Below are positions 34,155-47,644 of a stretch of 64,000 nucleotides of DNA, in pieces (position 1 is the first letter of the stretch; each line of letters opens with the position of its first letter). A model generated the notes under the pieces. It worked only from the letters and a program-made list of their open reading frames with translations, ran no database searches and had not been told where the DNA came from. A program made the translations under genes and the position numbers. Origin of the DNA: Nonomuraea zeae (GTDB lineage Bacteria > Actinomycetota > Actinomycetes > Streptosporangiales > Streptosporangiaceae); assembly GCF_005889725.1 (NCBI RefSeq), contig NZ_VCKX01000005.1:1-64000 (forward strand). Direction: 5' to 3'.

Positions 34155-36061
34155 CAGATGTTCCCAACGAGGAGCAGGGCGCCGGTCAGCAGGGCGGCAC
34201 CGATCAGGATGGACAGCGCGTACGTTCTGGCGAAGCCCGTCTGGATCCGCCGAAGGCGCCCGGAGCTGCCGCCGATGCCCGCCGCCAGCCCGTTGACCAG
34301 ACCGTCGACGCCGCGGTTGTCGAAGAACACCGCGAGGCGGGTCAGCCACTGGCCGGGGCGCATGAAGAGCGACTCGTTGAGCGCGTCGCCGTACAGGTCA
34401 CGCCGGGCGAACGTGGTGAGGAAGGAGCCGCGCGGCTGCACCGACGGCACCTCGACCCGGCCGTACTTCATCCAGGCGATGACCGCGCCCACGGCGACCA
34501 GCGCCAGGGTCACGAGGCCGGGCGTGCTGGCGAACTCGAAGTGCGGCGCCGTCGCCTCCCCGCCCACGGCGGGGCGCAGGAACGTGTACAGCGTGCCGCC
34601 CAGGACGAGGTAGGCGCCGAGGCCCAGCGCGCCGAGCGAGAGGATCATCAGCGGGATCGTCATGACCAGCGGCGACTCGTGCGGGTGCGCGTCCTCGGCC
34701 CAGCGCTTCTGGCCGAAGAAGGTCATGAAGACCATCCGCGACATGTAGAAGCCGGTGATGCCCGCGCCCAGCACGGCCAGCCAGCCGAGCACCGGCTGGT
34801 GGTGCACCGCGGTCTCGATGATGCCGTCCTTGGTGAAGTAGCCGGACAGCAGCGGGAACCCGATGATCGCCAGGTAGCCGATGAAGAACGTGATGAAGGT
34901 GATCGGCATGTACTTGCGCAGGCCGCCGTACTTGCGCATGTCGACCTCGTCGTTCATGCCGTGCATCACGGAGCCGGCGCCGAGGAACATGTCGGCCTTG
35001 AAGAAGCCGTGCGTGATCAGGTGGCCGATCGCGAAGGCGTAGCCCGCCGGGCCGAGGCCCGCGCCGAGCATCATGTAGCCGATCTGCGACATCGTCGAGC
35101 CGGCCAGGCCCTTCTTGATGTCGTCCTTCGCGCAACCGATGATCGCACCGGCGAGCAGCGTGGCCGCGCCGACGATGGACACGGCGAGCGCGGCGCCCGA
35201 GCCCTCGGGGAAGAAGAACGCCCCGGAGCGGACCACCAGGTAGACGCCGGCGGTGACCATGGTCGCGGCGTGGATCAGGGCCGAGACCGGGGTCGGGCCC
35301 TCCATGGCGTCGAGGAGCCAGGACTGCAGCGGGAGCTGCGCCGACTTGCCGCAGGCGCCCAGGAGCAGGAGCAGGCCGATGGCCAGCGTGGTGCCGTTCT
35401 CGGCGCCGTTGATCTGCGCGCCGAGGTCCTTGAAGGCCAGGGTGCCGAACGACGTCCAGATGACGAACATGCCGACCAGCAGGCCGAAGTCGCCGACGCG
35501 GTTGACGACGAACGCCTTCTTCGCCGCGACCGCCGCCGACGGCTTGAACTGCCAGAACCCGATCAGCAGGTACGAGGCCAGGCCGACGCCCTCCCAGCCG
35601 ATGAACAGGCCCACGTAGTTGTCGGCCAGCACCAGCAGGAGCATCGCGGCCACGAACAGGTTCAGGTACGCGAAGAACCTGCGCCGGTGCTCGTCATGGG
35701 CCATGTAGCCGACGGAGTAGATGTGGATGAGCGATCCGACACCCGTGATCAGGAGGGCGAAGCTGATCGACAGCGGGTCGATGAGGAGCCCCATGTCGAC
35801 CATGCCGGGAATGAACTCATAGAGGTGCACGGCACGTCGGCGCTCCTCCTCTCCGAACCCGATCAGCTCGAAGAACGCCAGCACCGCCACGACGAACGAG
35901 GCGAGGGACATGGCCACGCCCAGCAGATGGCCCCAGCGGTTGGTGAACCGGCCGAACACCAGCAGGACGAGCGCTCCCAGCAGCGGGAAGGCGATCATCA
36001 GCCAGGCATTGCCGATCACTCCACCGGTGTGCTGGACGATCTCAGCGATATGAGATTCCAC
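34154..36061 (-). CDS. nuoL: NADH-quinone oxidoreductase subunit L
   Basis: 635 residues from GTG 36061 with GAGGTG upstream. The distal antiporter-like subunit, about sixteen helices including the long C-terminal lateral helix. Motifs: [23 protein letters not shown] split over about 125-148, [30 protein letters not shown] split over about 230-260, and [21 protein letters not shown]. Confidence 0.97.
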   Translation of the reverse strand: MESHIAEIVQHTGGVIGNAWLMIAFPLLGALVLLVFGRFTNRWGHLLGVAMSLASFVVAVLAFFELIGFGEEERRRAVHLYEFIPGMVDMGLLIDPLSISFALLITGVGSLIHIYSVGYMAHDEHRRRFFAYLNLFVAAMLLLVLADNYVGLFIGWEGVGLASYLLIGFWQFKPSAAVAAKKAFVVNRVGDFGLLVGMFVIWTSFGTLAFKDLGAQINGAENGTTLAIGLLLLLGACGKSAQLPLQSWLLDAMEGPTPVSALIHAATMVTAGVYLVVRSGAFFFPEGSGAALAVSIVGAATLLAGAIIGCAKDDIKKGLAGSTMSQIGYMMLGAGLGPAGYAFAIGHLITHGFFKADMFLGAGSVMHGMNDEVDMRKYGGLRKYMPITFITFFIGYLAIIGFPLLSGYFTKDGIIETAVHHQPVLGWLAVLGAGITGFYMSRMVFMTFFGQKRWAEDAHPHESPLVMTIPLMILSLGALGLGAYLVLGGTLYTFLRPAVGGEATAPHFEFASTPGLVTLALVAVGAVIAWMKYGRVEVPSVQPRGSFLTTFARRDLYGDALNESLFMRPGQWLTRLAVFFDNRGVDGLVNGLAAGIGGSSGRLRRIQTGFARTYALSILIGAALLTGALLLVGNI

Positions 36062-36071
36062 CAGTCACCTC

Positions 36072-36368
36072 TTAGTACTTCAGCAGGTTGGCGTCGTCGA
36101 CCGACGCAGACCTGCGGGTTCGGAAGATCGTCACGATGATGGCCAGGCCGACCACGACCTCGGCCGCGGCCACCACCATCACGAAGAACGCGATGATCTG
36201 GCCTTCCAGGTTGCCGACCTGCCTGGAGAAGGTGACGAAAGCGAGGTTGCACGCGTTGAGCATCAGCTCCACGCACATGAACACCACGATCGCGTTGCGC
36301 CTGATCAGCACGCCCATCGCGCCGATGGCGAAGAGCAGACCGGACAGTACGAGGTAGTGCGTCGTCAT
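36072..36368 (-). CDS. nuoK: NADH-quinone oxidoreductase subunit K
   Basis: 98 residues, three helices, with conserved glutamates in [14 protein letters not shown] (about 34) and [13 protein letters not shown] (about 70) that form part of the proton path. ATG 36368 overlaps the nuoJ stop by 4 nt. Confidence 0.97.
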   Translation of the reverse strand: MTTHYLVLSGLLFAIGAMGVLIRRNAIVVFMCVELMLNACNLAFVTFSRQVGNLEGQIIAFFVMVVAAAEVVVGLAIIVTIFRTRRSASVDDANLLKY

Positions 36369-37147
36369 TTGGTCACCTCGTTAGTGGACTCTTCTGCGTC
36401 CTCTTCGGCCGTGTGCTTGATGGCCTCGGCGAGCTTGGGGTCCTCGGGCAGGTGACCGTGCTCGACGTCGTAACGCGCGATGTAGCGGTTGACCGAGCGC
36501 TCCGCCACCGTCCCGTCCGGCAGCAGGGCCGGCATGTCGATGGCGTTGTTCCTGGCGTAGGTGCCGGGTCCGGGCAGCGCCGAGGGCTGGTCGCCGAGGA
36601 ACCTGGCGCGGGCCAGGTCCTTCTGCGTGGCCTTCTCGGTCAGCCGCTCGCGGTGCGCCAGCACCATCGCGCCCAGCGCCGCCGTGATCAGCAGCGCCGA
36701 GGTGATCTCGAACGCGAAGACGTACTTGGTGAACAGCAGCAGCGCGATCGAGCGGATGTAGCCGCCCGAGGCCGTGGCCTGCGTCAGCCCGGCCTCGCTC
36801 GCGAACATCGCGTTGCCGACGGCCAGCACGATCAGCACCAGGAAGCCGAGCCCGGCGATCGTGGCCCAGAAGCGCTGGCCCTTGAGCGTCTCCACGAAGG
36901 AGTCGGAGGAGTCCACGCCGACCAGCATGAGCACGAACAGGAACAGCATCATGATGGCGCCGGTGTAGACGATGATCTGCACCGCGGCCAGGAAGGGCGC
37001 GTCCTGCACGGCGTACAGGACGGCCAGGCAGAGCATCACGCTGCCCAGCATCAGCGCCGAGTAGACGGCCTTCCTGCTGAAGACCATGCCGAGCGCGGCG
37101 CCGACGGACACGACGGCGAGCACCCAGAAAGTGATGGTCTCACCCAT
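36365..37147 (-). CDS. nuoJ: NADH-quinone oxidoreductase subunit J
   Basis: 260 residues from ATG 37147 (MGETITFW), overlapping nuoI by 8 nt. Five membrane helices in the first 175 residues, with [20 protein letters not shown] typical of the flexible third helix. A hydrophilic C-terminal tail of about 85 residues (to EESTNEVTK) is longer than in E. coli and usual in actinobacteria. Confidence 0.95.
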   Translation of the reverse strand: MGETITFWVLAVVSVGAALGMVFSRKAVYSALMLGSVMLCLAVLYAVQDAPFLAAVQIIVYTGAIMMLFLFVLMLVGVDSSDSFVETLKGQRFWATIAGLGFLVLIVLAVGNAMFASEAGLTQATASGGYIRSIALLLFTKYVFAFEITSALLITAALGAMVLAHRERLTEKATQKDLARARFLGDQPSALPGPGTYARNNAIDMPALLPDGTVAERSVNRYIARYDVEHGHLPEDPKLAEAIKHTAEEDAEESTNEVTK

Positions 37148-37655
37148 TGGTCCGCCCCAGCCGGTAGTAGTCCTCTTCGGTCTCACCGAGCCGCATGGGG
37201 TGCGGCGGCTGCTCCATGCCCGGGGTCAGGGGCGCGAGGAGCATCTCCTTGGTGTAGATGAGGCTCTCGCGGTTGGTGTCGGCGAGCTCGTACTCGTTCG
37301 TCATGGTGAGCGCGCGAGTCGGGCAGGCCTCGATGCACAGGCCGCAGAGGATGCACCGCAGGTAGTTGATCTGGTACGTCCGCCCGTAGCGCTCACCGGG
37401 CGAGAAGCGCTCGCCCTCGGTGTTGTCCGCGCCCTCCACGAAGATCGCGTCGGCCGGACACGCCCAGGCGCACAGCTCGCACCCGACGCACTTCTCCAGC
37501 CCGTCGGGCCAGCGGTTGAGCTGGTGACGCCCGTGGAAGCGAGGCGCGGTCGGCTTCTTCTCCTCCGGGTAGTTCGTCGTGACAGGCTTCTTGAACATCG
37601 TGTGGAAGGTGACCCCGAAGCCCTTTACGGGGTTCAGCCAATCAGTTAGTCCCAC
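37140..37655 (-). CDS. nuoI: NADH-quinone oxidoreductase subunit I
   Basis: 171 residues from GTG 37655 with AAGGAG upstream. It carries two [4Fe-4S] clusters (N6a/N6b) bound by [12 protein letters not shown] (about 56) and [12 protein letters not shown] (about 100), passing electrons towards NuoB. Overlaps the nuoH 3' end by 14 nt. Confidence 0.97.
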   Translation of the reverse strand: MGLTDWLNPVKGFGVTFHTMFKKPVTTNYPEEKKPTAPRFHGRHQLNRWPDGLEKCVGCELCAWACPADAIFVEGADNTEGERFSPGERYGRTYQINYLRCILCGLCIEACPTRALTMTNEYELADTNRESLIYTKEMLLAPLTPGMEQPPHPMRLGETEEDYYRLGRTNG

Positions 37656-38943
37656 TGGGAATCTCCTTGTGCTGCACCCCGTGGTAGTGCGGCAGATCGA
37701 GCGGCGGCACAGGGAAGCCGCCGGCCGTCGGCTCGTTTGACAGTTCTTCGAACTCGGCCTCGACCTGTGCCTTCTTGGCCTCCTTGCGCCGCTGGTTCAC
37801 CGTGTCGAAGCGCATCCAGATGGCCAGCGCCCCGACCACGATCACCGCGCCGAGTGCGATGCCGAGGGTCTTGTTGCCCTCGTTGACCACCACGTTGCGC
37901 ACCGCGGCCACCAGCAGGATCCAGGCCAGGTTGACCGGGATCAGCACCTTCCAGCCCAGCGACATGAGCTGGTCGTAGCGCACTCGCGGCAGCGACGCGC
38001 GCACCCACACGATGAAGCAGAAGGTCAGCACGAACTTGATGAAGAACCACAGGACCGGCCACCAGCCCTGGTTGGCGCCGTCCCACAACGAGATCGGGAA
38101 CGGAGCCCGCCAGCCACCCAGGAACAGCGTCACGGCGATGCCCGAGGCGGTGAACGTGTGCAGGTACTCGCCCATCATGATCAGGGCGAACTTGAGCGAG
38201 GAGGAGTATTCGGTCTGGAAGCCGCCGACCAGCTCGCCCTCACCCTCGGGCAGGTCGAACGGGATGCGCGCGGCCTCGCCGAACATGCAGATCACGTAGA
38301 TCAGGAACGACGGGATCAGCAGCACCACGTACCAGGTCTGCTCCTGCGCCTTGACGATCTCGGAGGTGGACAGCGTCCCGGCGAACAGGAAGACCGCCAC
38401 GAACGACAGGCCCATCGCGATCTCGTACGAGACCACCTGGGCCGCCGACCGCAGACCGCCGAGCAGCGCGTACGGCGAGCGCGACGACCAGCCGGCCAGC
38501 ACCACGCCGTAGACCGAGACCGCGCCCATGGCGAGCATGAACAGCACGGCCACCGGCAGGTCCACCAGCTGCAGCGGGGTCTGCACCCCGAACAGGTTCA
38601 CCATCGGCCCGATCGGGACGATGGAGAAGGCCAGGAACGCCGGGACCACCATGATGATGGGCGCCAGCAGGTAGAGCACCTTGTCCACGGTCCGCGGGAA
38701 CAGGTCCTCCTTCAGCCCCATCTTCAGGCCGTCGGCCACGGACTGCAGCAGACCGAACTTACCGGCCCGGTTGGGCCCGTAGCGGTTCTGCATCCGCGAG
38801 ATCAGCTTCCGCTCGAACCAGACGCCGAACAGGACGCCCAGCATCAGGAAGACGAACAGCAACACGGCCTTGATGATGGTGATCCACAGCGGATCCTTGC
38901 CGAAGTCGGCAAGGGTCGGATCGGCCGCGAGAACGTGAATCAT
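37642..38943 (-). CDS. nuoH: NADH-quinone oxidoreductase subunit H
   Basis: 433 residues from ATG 38943 (ATGA overlap with nuoG). Eight helices; it forms most of the quinone-binding channel. Family motifs are [20 protein letters not shown] (about 45), [20 protein letters not shown] (about 222) and [20 protein letters not shown] (about 332). The C-terminal tail of about 60 residues is charged and specific to actinobacteria. Confidence 0.97.
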   Translation of the reverse strand: MIHVLAADPTLADFGKDPLWITIIKAVLLFVFLMLGVLFGVWFERKLISRMQNRYGPNRAGKFGLLQSVADGLKMGLKEDLFPRTVDKVLYLLAPIIMVVPAFLAFSIVPIGPMVNLFGVQTPLQLVDLPVAVLFMLAMGAVSVYGVVLAGWSSRSPYALLGGLRSAAQVVSYEIAMGLSFVAVFLFAGTLSTSEIVKAQEQTWYVVLLIPSFLIYVICMFGEAARIPFDLPEGEGELVGGFQTEYSSSLKFALIMMGEYLHTFTASGIAVTLFLGGWRAPFPISLWDGANQGWWPVLWFFIKFVLTFCFIVWVRASLPRVRYDQLMSLGWKVLIPVNLAWILLVAAVRNVVVNEGNKTLGIALGAVIVVGALAIWMRFDTVNQRRKEAKKAQVEAEFEELSNEPTAGGFPVPPLDLPHYHGVQHKEIPSGTN

Positions 38944-41311
38944 GAGGCGCTCCCGATCGTGACGATGTCGCCGGCCACCGCACGCAGGTCGCGCGTGACC
39001 GAGCAGCCGCCGGAGTTCGAGGGCACCCAGACCACGCGGTCCGGCAGGTCCGCGACGCGCACCGGCAGCGTGACGTTACCGCCGACGAGGAGCTTGTCGC
39101 CGTCGGCGACGCCCAGCTCGGCGGCCGTGCTCTCGGAGACCAGCGCTTCGGAGTCGCGGGCGGTGCCCGCGAGGTACGGCTCGCCGTCCTGCAGCCTGCC
39201 CTCGTCGAGCAGCAGGTGCCAGGTCGCCAGCAGCGCCTCGCCGGTCGCCGGGGCGACCTGGGCGCGGGTGGCGGTGTGCGGGGCCGTGACGCGGCTGCCA
39301 CGCCACGCGCCCAGGCTGGACAGCTCCCGCCGGGCGGCCTTGGCGTCCGGCAGGCCCAGGTGGACGTCCATCCGGTCGGCCAGGTTGCCGATCACGGCCA
39401 GGTCGCTCTGCAGGCCCGGCACCCGGAGCGGGGCCTCGAACGAGCGGCCCCTGCCCTCCCAGTTGACGAACGTGCCGCCCTTCTCCTGGACGGCGGCGAC
39501 CGGCAGGATCACGTCGGCGCGGTCGGTGACCGCGCTCGCGCGGATCTCCAGGCTGACGATGAACGGCGTGTGCTCCAGCGCCTCCAGCGCCGCGGCCGGG
39601 TCGGGCAGGTCGTAGGGGTCGACCCCGGCTACGACCAGAGCGTCCAGCTCGCCGTTTCGGGCGGCGGCGAGGATGCCCGCCGTGTCGCGGCCGGGCGTGG
39701 CGGGCAGCGAGGCCACGTTCCACGCCCTGGCGACCTCGGCCCTGGCGGTCTCGTCGTCGACCGGGCGGCCGATCGGCAGCAGGTTGGGCAGCGCGCCGGC
39801 CTCGACCGCGCCGCGCTCGCCCGCCCTGCGCGGGATCCAGGCGAGCCTGGCGTCCGAGGCGGCGGCGAGGCGTACGAGGGCGGACAGGGCGCCGGGCACG
39901 GTGGCCAGCCGCTCGCCTGCGAGCACGATCGTGCCCTCGGCCAGCGTGCCGACCAGGTCGCCGATCGCGTCGGCCTCGGCGCCGGGGGCGGTGCGGATGA
40001 GCGTGGCGCCCATCTTGACCAGCCCGGGAGAGGCGAACGGCGCGACCGAGCTGACCTTGAGGCCCTTCTTCTGCCACGCCTTGCGCAGGCGCAGGAAGAC
40101 GATCGGCGACTCCTCCTCGGGCTCGAACCCGACGAGCAGCACGTGCGGGGCGTTCTCCAGGTCGGCGTAGCTGATCTCGATGCCCTTGCCGGCCACCGCG
40201 TGGGCCAGGAACTGCGCCTCCTCGGCGGAGTGCGGCCTGGCGCGGAAGTCGACGTCGTTGCTGCCCAGCGCGAGCCGGGCGAACTTGGCGTAGGCGTAGG
40301 AGTCCTCGACCGTGACCCGGCCGCCGACCAGCACGCCGGCCTTGCCGCGGGCCCTGGCGAGCCCCTCGGCGGCCACCGTCAGCGCCTCGGGCCACGAGGC
40401 GGGCACGAGCACGCCCTCCTCGTTACGGATCAGCGGCGTCTTGAGCCGGTCGGGCTGCGTGGCGTAGGCGAACGCCCAGCGGCCCTTGTCGCAGTTCCAC
40501 TCCTCGTTCACCTGCGGGTCGTTGCCCGCCAGGCGGCGGGTGACCCGGCCGCGCCGGTGGTCGGTGCGCTGGGCGCAGCCGGAGGCGCAGTGCTCGCACG
40601 CGCTCGGCGTGGAGACCAGGTCGAACGGCCGGGCCCGGAACCGGTAGGCGGCGCCGGTGAGCGCGCCGACCGGGCAGATCTGCACCGTGTTGCCGGAGAA
40701 GTAGGAGTTGAACGGCTTGCCCTCGGCCGTGCGCACCTGCTCCTTGGCCCCGCGCTCGAAGAACTCGATGAGCGGGTCGCCGGCGATCTGGTCGGAGAAG
40801 CGGATGCAGCGGGCGCACTGGACGCAGCGCTCGCGGTCGAGCAGCACCTGGGTGGACAGCGGCAGCGGCTTGGGGAAGGTCCGCTTCTGCTCCTGGAACC
40901 TGGACTCGCCCTGGCCGTTGGACATGGCCTGGTTCTGCAGCGGGCACTCGCCGCCCTTGTCGCAGACCGGGCAGTCCAGCGGGTGGTTCATCAGCAGCAG
41001 CTCCATGGCCCCGCGCTGCGCCTTCTCGGCGACCGGCGAGGTGAGCTGGGTCTGCACGACCATGCCCTCGGCGACCTCGATCGCGCACGACGGCTGCGGC
41101 TTGGGGAAGCCGCGGCCGTTGCCCGCGTCGGGGATGTCGACCAGGCACTGGCGGCAGTTGGCCGCCGGGTCGAGCAGCGGATGGTCGCAGAACCTGGGGA
41201 TCTGGATGCCCAGGAGCTCGGCGGCCCTGATGATCAACGTGCCCTTGGGGACACTGACCTGGAACCCGTCGATGGTCAGGGTCACCAGGTTCACTTCAGT
41301 CTCTACGACGG

Positions 41312-41315
<4 letters not shown>
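38940..41315 (-). CDS. nuoG: NADH-quinone oxidoreductase subunit G
   Basis: 791 residues from GTG 41315. N-terminal [2Fe-2S] ferredoxin domain ([15 protein letters not shown], about 43), the His-ligand [4Fe-4S] segment ([14 protein letters not shown], about 115), [10 protein letters not shown] (about 158), then a molybdopterin-oxidoreductase-like domain without cofactor function (about 220-790), including [19 protein letters not shown]. It transfers electrons from NuoF towards NuoI. Confidence 0.97.
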
Positions 41316-42597
<1,282 letters not shown>

Positions 42598-42601
<4 letters not shown>

Positions 42602-43254
42602 GCCTCGGGGGCCTTCCATCCGTTCGCCTTGGCGACCTTCAGGCCCTCCAGCGAGGGCCCGGCGGCCGACGGGCCGTCGCCCGCCAGGTCGTCGGGCAGC
42701 CCCGAGAGCACGCGCGAGGCCTCCTTGAAGGTGCACAGCTTCTTCGGGCCGCGGGTGGGCCGCACGTCCTTGCCGTCACGCAGGTCGTCGACGAGCTGCT
42801 TGGCCGACTCGGGCGTCTGGTTGTCGAAGAACTCCCAGTTGACCATCATGACCGGGGCGAAGTCGCAGGCCGCGTTGCACTCCAGGCGCTCCAGCGAGAT
42901 CTTGCCGTCGGAGGTGGTCTCCTCGTGGCCGGCGCCGACGTGCTCGGACAGCTCGTCCCAGATCTGGTCGCCGCCCATGACGGCGCACAGCGCGTTGATG
43001 CAGACGCCCACGTGATAGTCGCCGGCGGGCTTGCGCTTGTACATCGTGTAAAAGGTCGCGACGCCCGTGACCTCGGCCTTGCTCAGGCCCAGCATCTCGG
43101 CACAGAACTCCTGACCGTCGTCGGAGACGTAGCCGTCCTCCGACTGCACCAGGTGCAGCAGCGGGAGCAGCGCCGACCGCGTCTTCGGGTAGCGCCCGAT
43201 GATCTCCTTGGCGTCTCGTTCCAGACGCTCCCGGACATCCGGTGAGTACGTCAC
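42598..43254 (-). CDS. nuoE: NADH-quinone oxidoreductase subunit E
   Basis: 218 residues from GTG 43254 with GGAGGAGG upstream. A thioredoxin-fold [2Fe-2S] protein whose cysteines appear in VCINALCAVMGG (about 85) and LECNAACDFAPVM (about 126). The C-terminal extension of about 55 residues (from KLCTFKEASRVL) is common in actinobacteria. Confidence 0.96.
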
Positions 43255-43318
43255 GAGTCCTCCTCCGTCGGACACGTGACTAGCGTGCTGTGTCCAATTG
43301 TTCCCTCGCTGCGCTCGT

Positions 43319-44644
43319 TCACCTGTCCACACCTCCCATGACGGGGTCGATAGAAGCCACCGCGGCGATGACGTCGGCGATCTGGCCGCCCTCCGCCATC
43401 GCGGGGAAGCCCTGCAGGTTGCAGAAGGACGGCTCGCGGAAGTGCACACGGTAGGGGCGGGTGCCGCCGTCGCTGACCACGTGCGCGCCGAGCTCGCCCT
43501 TGGGCGACTCGATGCTGGCGTACGCCTGCCCGGCCGGCACCCTGAAGCCCTCGGTCACCAGCTTGAAGTGGTGGATGAGGGCCTCCATGGAGCTGCCCAT
43601 GATGTGGGCGATGTGGTCGGGCGAGTTGCCGAACCCGTCGGGGCCGAGCGCGAGCTGCGCCGGCCAGCCGATCTTCTTGTCCTCGATCATCACCGGGTCG
43701 CCCTTGAGCGGGCCGGCGATGCGGTCCAGAGCCTGCTCAATGATCTTGAGCGACTCCTCCATCTCCTTCATGCGCACGAGATAGCGCGAGTAGACGTCGC
43801 AGCCGCGCTCGGTGGCGACGTCGAACTCGTAGGTCTCGTAGCCGCAGTAGGGCTGCGACTTGCGCAGGTCCCATGGCAGGCCGGCGGCGCGCAGGATCGG
43901 GCCGGTGATGCCCAGCGCCATGCACCCGGTCAGGTCGAGGTAGGCCACGTCCTTCGTGCGGCGCACGTAGACGGGGTTCTCGTCCAGGAGCTTGCGGATG
44001 TCCTTGATGCGCTTGGGCATCTCCTTGAGGAACTCGCCGACCTTGTCGACCGCGCCGGCGGGCAGGTCGACGCTCACGCCGCCCGGCCTGATGTAGGCGT
44101 GGTTCATGCGCAGGCCGGTGATGTACTCGAACAGGTCCATGATCATTTCACGATCGCGGTACCCGAAGAGGAACGGCGTGGTCGCGCCCAGCTCCATGCC
44201 GAACGTGCCCATCGCGACCAGGTGCGAGGCGATGCGGTTGAGCTCCATCATCATCACGCGGATGGCCTGCGCCCTGTCGGGCACGCGGTCCTCGATGCCG
44301 AGCAGCTTCTCCACACCCATGCAGTAGGCGGTCTCGTTGAAGATCGGCGAGAGGTAGTCCATGCGGGTCACGAACGTGGTCCCCTGGGTCCACGTCCGGT
44401 ATTCCATGTTCTTCTCGATGCCGGTGTGCAGGTAGCCGATGACGCCGCGCGCCTCGGTGACCGTCTCACCGTCGAGAGTCAGCACCAGGCGGAGCACTCC
44501 GTGCGTGGACGGGTGCTGCGGGCCCATGTTGACGACCAGGCGCTCCTCTTCGGAGTCGCGCACGCCGGTGACGACCTCGTCCCAGTCGGCGCCGGTGACC
44601 GAGTAGACCTTGCCCTCGGTCGCCTCGTCATAAGAGGTGCTCAT
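43319..44644 (-). CDS. nuoD: NADH-quinone oxidoreductase subunit D
   Basis: 441 residues from ATG 44644 with GGAGG 7 nt upstream. The 49-kDa hydrogenase-like subunit lining the quinone pocket: [14 protein letters not shown] (about 40), [11 protein letters not shown] (about 73), and [15 protein letters not shown] near residue 380. A 64-nt spacer separates it from nuoE, the largest gap inside the operon. Confidence 0.97.
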   Translation of the reverse strand: MSTSYDEATEGKVYSVTGADWDEVVTGVRDSEEERLVVNMGPQHPSTHGVLRLVLTLDGETVTEARGVIGYLHTGIEKNMEYRTWTQGTTFVTRMDYLSPIFNETAYCMGVEKLLGIEDRVPDRAQAIRVMMMELNRIASHLVAMGTFGMELGATTPFLFGYRDREMIMDLFEYITGLRMNHAYIRPGGVSVDLPAGAVDKVGEFLKEMPKRIKDIRKLLDENPVYVRRTKDVAYLDLTGCMALGITGPILRAAGLPWDLRKSQPYCGYETYEFDVATERGCDVYSRYLVRMKEMEESLKIIEQALDRIAGPLKGDPVMIEDKKIGWPAQLALGPDGFGNSPDHIAHIMGSSMEALIHHFKLVTEGFRVPAGQAYASIESPKGELGAHVVSDGGTRPYRVHFREPSFCNLQGFPAMAEGGQIADVIAAVASIDPVMGGVDR

Positions 44645-44690
44645 GGGTGTTCCTCCCTGCGGTCGTCAACGCTCAGCTCCACAAGGTCGC

Positions 44691-45395
44691 TCACGCGTAA
44701 GACCTCCTCTGGTCGGGCGCAGGGATGGTCGCGCCCCGGTATTCGACCGGGATGCCGCCGAGCGGGTAGTCCTTGCGCTGGGGGTGGCCGTCCCAGTCGT
44801 CCGGCATCATGATCCGGGTGAGCGCGGGGTGGCCGTCGAAGATGATGCCGAAGAAGTCGTACGCCTCGCGCTCGTGCCAGTCGTGACCAGGGTAAACGCC
44901 GACAGTGGATGGAATGTGCGGGTCGGAGTCCGGAGCGCTCGCCTCGACGCGCACGCGCCGGTTGTGGGTGATCGAGCACAGGTGGATGACCGCGTGCAGC
45001 TCCTCGCCCACCAGGTGCGGGTAGTGGACGCCGGTCACGCCGAGCGAGAGCTCGAAGCGCAGCGCGGGGTCGTCACGCAGCTTCTGGCACACCTCGACGA
45101 GGCGCTCGCGCTTGACGTGCAGCGTGAGCTCGCCGCGGTCCACGACCACGCGGTCGATGGCGTCGTCGAGCGCGAGCTGGTCCACGAGCTCGTCGAAGTA
45201 GCCGCCGTAGGGGCGGGCCGTCGAGAGCTGGGGCGCCCGGCGGACGACGAGGCCGCCGTAGCCGGAGGTGTCGCCGGTGTCCTGCGCGCCGAACATGCCG
45301 CGCCTGGCGACGGGCGACTCCGGCACCGCGGGGACCGGGGCCTCGGGGGTCTCCCCGCTGTCCGGGCTGCCGGGGAGGTTGTCGGGCGAGGTCAC
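44691..45395 (-). CDS. nuoC: NADH-quinone oxidoreductase subunit C
   Basis: 234 residues from GTG 45395, overlapping the nuoB stop by 4 nt. The 30-kDa subunit signature [18 protein letters not shown] (about 172) and PHRKDYP-like [15 protein letters not shown] are present. The first 60 residues are Pro/Glu-rich and probably disordered. NuoC is separate here, not fused to NuoD as in E. coli. Confidence 0.96.
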   Translation of the reverse strand: MTSPDNLPGSPDSGETPEAPVPAVPESPVARRGMFGAQDTGDTSGYGGLVVRRAPQLSTARPYGGYFDELVDQLALDDAIDRVVVDRGELTLHVKRERLVEVCQKLRDDPALRFELSLGVTGVHYPHLVGEELHAVIHLCSITHNRRVRVEASAPDSDPHIPSTVGVYPGHDWHEREAYDFFGIIFDGHPALTRIMMPDDWDGHPQRKDYPLGGIPVEYRGATIPAPDQRRSYA

Positions 45396-45943
45396 TTCGC
45401 GGCCCCCTGATCGATCAGCGGCAGCGTGCGCAGCGCCTGCAGCTCGAGGTCCTCGATCTGCTTGGCGCGGTGCGCGCCGAACTTCATGTTCTGGATCTTG
45501 TCGTGCAGCTTCACGATCGCGTCGATCAGCATCTCCGGCCGCGGCGGGCAGCCGGGCAGGTAGATGTCCACCGGCACGACGTGGTCGACGCCCTGCACGA
45601 TCGCGTAGTTGTTGAACATGCCGCCGCTGGAGGCGCACACGCCCATGGAGATGACCCACTTGGGCTCGGCCATCTGGTCGTAGATCTGGCGCAGGACGGG
45701 TGCCATCTTCTGCGAGACGCGCCCGGCGACGATCATGAGGTCGGCCTGGCGAGGAGACGCCGAAGCGCGCTCCATACCGAAGCGCGCCAGGTCGTAGTGG
45801 GGGCCACCGGTGGCCATCAGCTCGATGGCGCAACACGCGAGACCGAAAGTGGCCGGCCACACGGAGTTCTTGCGCGCCCATCCGGCGGCCGCTTCGACCG
45901 TGCTGAGGATGAACCCGCTGGGGAGTTTCTCTTCAAGTCCCAT
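45392..45943 (-). CDS. nuoB: NADH-quinone oxidoreductase subunit B
   Basis: 183 residues from ATG 45943, 2 nt after the nuoA stop. It holds the terminal [4Fe-4S] cluster N2 with ligands in [10 protein letters not shown] (about 35), [13 protein letters not shown] (about 101) and [10 protein letters not shown] (about 129), and hands electrons to the quinone. Confidence 0.97.
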   Translation of the reverse strand: MGLEEKLPSGFILSTVEAAAGWARKNSVWPATFGLACCAIELMATGGPHYDLARFGMERASASPRQADLMIVAGRVSQKMAPVLRQIYDQMAEPKWVISMGVCASSGGMFNNYAIVQGVDHVVPVDIYLPGCPPRPEMLIDAIVKLHDKIQNMKFGAHRAKQIEDLELQALRTLPLIDQGAAK

Positions 45944-45945
45944 TT

Positions 45946-46341
45946 TCAGTCCCAGTCCAGACCCTTGCGGCGCCACACGTACGCGTAGGCGACGAGCACG
46001 GTGACGATGAACAGCAGCATCTCCACGAGCGCGAACAGCCCGAGGCCCGAGGACAGCACCTGGCCGGCGTCGTTCGTCTCCGGGGCGAAGGAGACCGCCC
46101 ACGGGTAGAGGAAGATGATCTCGATGTCGAACACGATGAAGAGCATCGCGGTGATCATGTATTTGAGCGGGAACCGTCCGCCACCGACCGGCTGGGGCGT
46201 CGGCTCGATGCCGCATTCGTAGGCGTCAAGCTTGGCGCGGTTCCAGCGCTTGGGACCGGTGAAGGGAGCGATGGCGACCGAGAAGATCGCGAAGCCCCCC
46301 GCGAGAACGGCGAGCACCAGGATGGGCACGTAAAGGTCCAT
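45946..46341 (-). CDS. nuoA: NADH-quinone oxidoreductase subunit A
   Basis: 131 residues, three helices, from ATG 46341 with AGGAGG 7 nt upstream. The conserved loop [10 protein letters not shown] (about 38, with the cysteine) and [18 protein letters not shown] (about 66) identify it. First of the fourteen consecutive nuo genes, 64 nt after the geranylgeranyl-reductase-family gene. Confidence 0.97.
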   Translation of the reverse strand: MDLYVPILVLAVLAGGFAIFSVAIAPFTGPKRWNRAKLDAYECGIEPTPQPVGGGRFPLKYMITAMLFIVFDIEIIFLYPWAVSFAPETNDAGQVLSSGLGLFALVEMLLFIVTVLVAYAYVWRRKGLDWD

Positions 46342-46405
46342 CGCTACGCCTCCTCTGGAGTCGCCACGCGCGCGGGCGCGCAGCTTGATCTGTTGATTCG
46401 GAGAT

Positions 46406-47644
46406 TCATGCTGGTGGGGCGACCTTTGAGAGTGCGTTAATGATCATGTCCGACGCATCGCCTCGCCGGTCGGTGAGATTACCAAGGAGTTTGAGCGCAA
46501 AGCGCATCAGCCTCGGGTGAGGCAACCCGTGCCTGGTGCCGAAGCTCATCACACCCGGCTTTCCGATTGCCTCGACGAACAACCGCCCGAGCGTGAAATA
46601 ACCGCCGTAGGCGTCTTTCAGCACGGTGGGATAGGTCCGCAGGATCCGCTCACGCTGCGCGGGAGTGGTGTCCTTCAGGGCCTTCGCGATGATCTCTGCG
46701 GCGATCTCGCCGGTCTCCATGGCGTAGGCGATGCCCTCGCCGTTGAACGGGTTGATCGACCCGCCGGAGTCACCCACGAGCACCAGGCCGCGCGTGTAGT
46801 GCGGCTGCCTGTTGAAGGCCATCGGGAGCGCGGCGCCGCGGATGGGCGTCGTCATGTTCTCCTCGGTGAAGCCCCAGTCGGCCGGCATCGAACGGCACCA
46901 GCGGCGCAGCAGGTCGCGGTAGTCGATGCTCTTGAACTGGTCGCTGGTGTTGAGCAGCCCGAGGCCCACGTTGGCCGTGCCGTCGCCGACGCCGAAGACC
47001 CAGCCGTAGCCGGGCAGCAGCGTGTCGCCGTCCCACAGCTCCAGCCACGTCTCCAGGTAGTCGTCGTCGTGGCGGGGACTCTCGAAGTAGGTCCGCACCG
47101 CCACGCCCATCGGCCGGTCTTCCCGCTTGTGCAGGCCCATGCCCAGCGCCAGGCGGGTGCTGTTGCCGTCGGCGGCCACCACGACGCGGGCGCGGTATTC
47201 GCGGCCGTCCTTGGTCGTCACGCCGACGATGTGGCCGCTGCGGTCGTCCAGGACGGGCCCGGTGACGTTGACGCCCTCCATGAGGCGGGCACCGTTCTTG
47301 ACGGCGGTGGCGGCGACGATCTGGTCGAAGTCCTGGCGGGTGCGGACGAGGCCGAAGTCGGGGAAGCGCTCCAGCTGCGGCCAGTCGAGCTCGAAACGCA
47401 GGCCGCCGCCGACGACGCGCAGGCCCTTGTTCCTGATCCAGCCGGGTGCGTCGATGTCGACGCCCATGTTCAGCAGCTGCTTGACCGCACGAGGGGTCAG
47501 GCCGTCGCCGCAGACCTTCTCGCGGGGAAACCTGGTCTTCTCCAGCAGCAGCACGTCGAGGCCGGCCTGAGCGAGATGAAAGGCGGTCGCGGAGCCGGCG
47601 GGCCCGGCGCCGACGACGATGACGTCGGCGTCATTCTCGCTCAT
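46406..47644 (-). CDS. Geranylgeranyl reductase family flavoprotein (MenJ-like menaquinone reductase)
   Basis: 412 residues from ATG 47644. FAD-binding Rossmann motif VIVVGAGPAGSATAFHLA (8-25), the second FAD motif LVLVGDSGGSINPFNGEGIAYAMETG (split, about 287-312) and KVCGDGLTPRAV (about 43). Family members reduce isoprenoid double bonds; the mycobacterial homologue MenJ saturates one bond of the menaquinone tail. Its place between menG and nuoA and the shared upstream Rex-type site favour this role, but chlorophyll- or lipid-type substrates cannot be excluded from sequence. Confidence 0.85.
   Translation of the reverse strand: MSENDADVIVVGAGPAGSATAFHLAQAGLDVLLLEKTRFPREKVCGDGLTPRAVKQLLNMGVDIDAPGWIRNKGLRVVGGGLRFELDWPQLERFPDFGLVRTRQDFDQIVAATAVKNGARLMEGVNVTGPVLDDRSGHIVGVTTKDGREYRARVVVAADGNSTRLALGMGLHKREDRPMGVAVRTYFESPRHDDDYLETWLELWDGDTLLPGYGWVFGVGDGTANVGLGLLNTSDQFKSIDYRDLLRRWCRSMPADWGFTEENMTTPIRGAALPMAFNRQPHYTRGLVLVGDSGGSINPFNGEGIAYAMETGEIAAEIIAKALKDTTPAQRERILRTYPTVLKDAYGGYFTLGRLFVEAIGKPGVMSFGTRHGLPHPRLMRFALKLLGNLTDRRGDASDMIINALSKVAPPA

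Noticed and set aside
34148-36139. A 663-codon plus-strand frame opposite nuoL
   Set aside because: Arg/His/Glu/Gln-rich composition typical of the antisense of a membrane protein; nuoL is fully conserved on the other strand.
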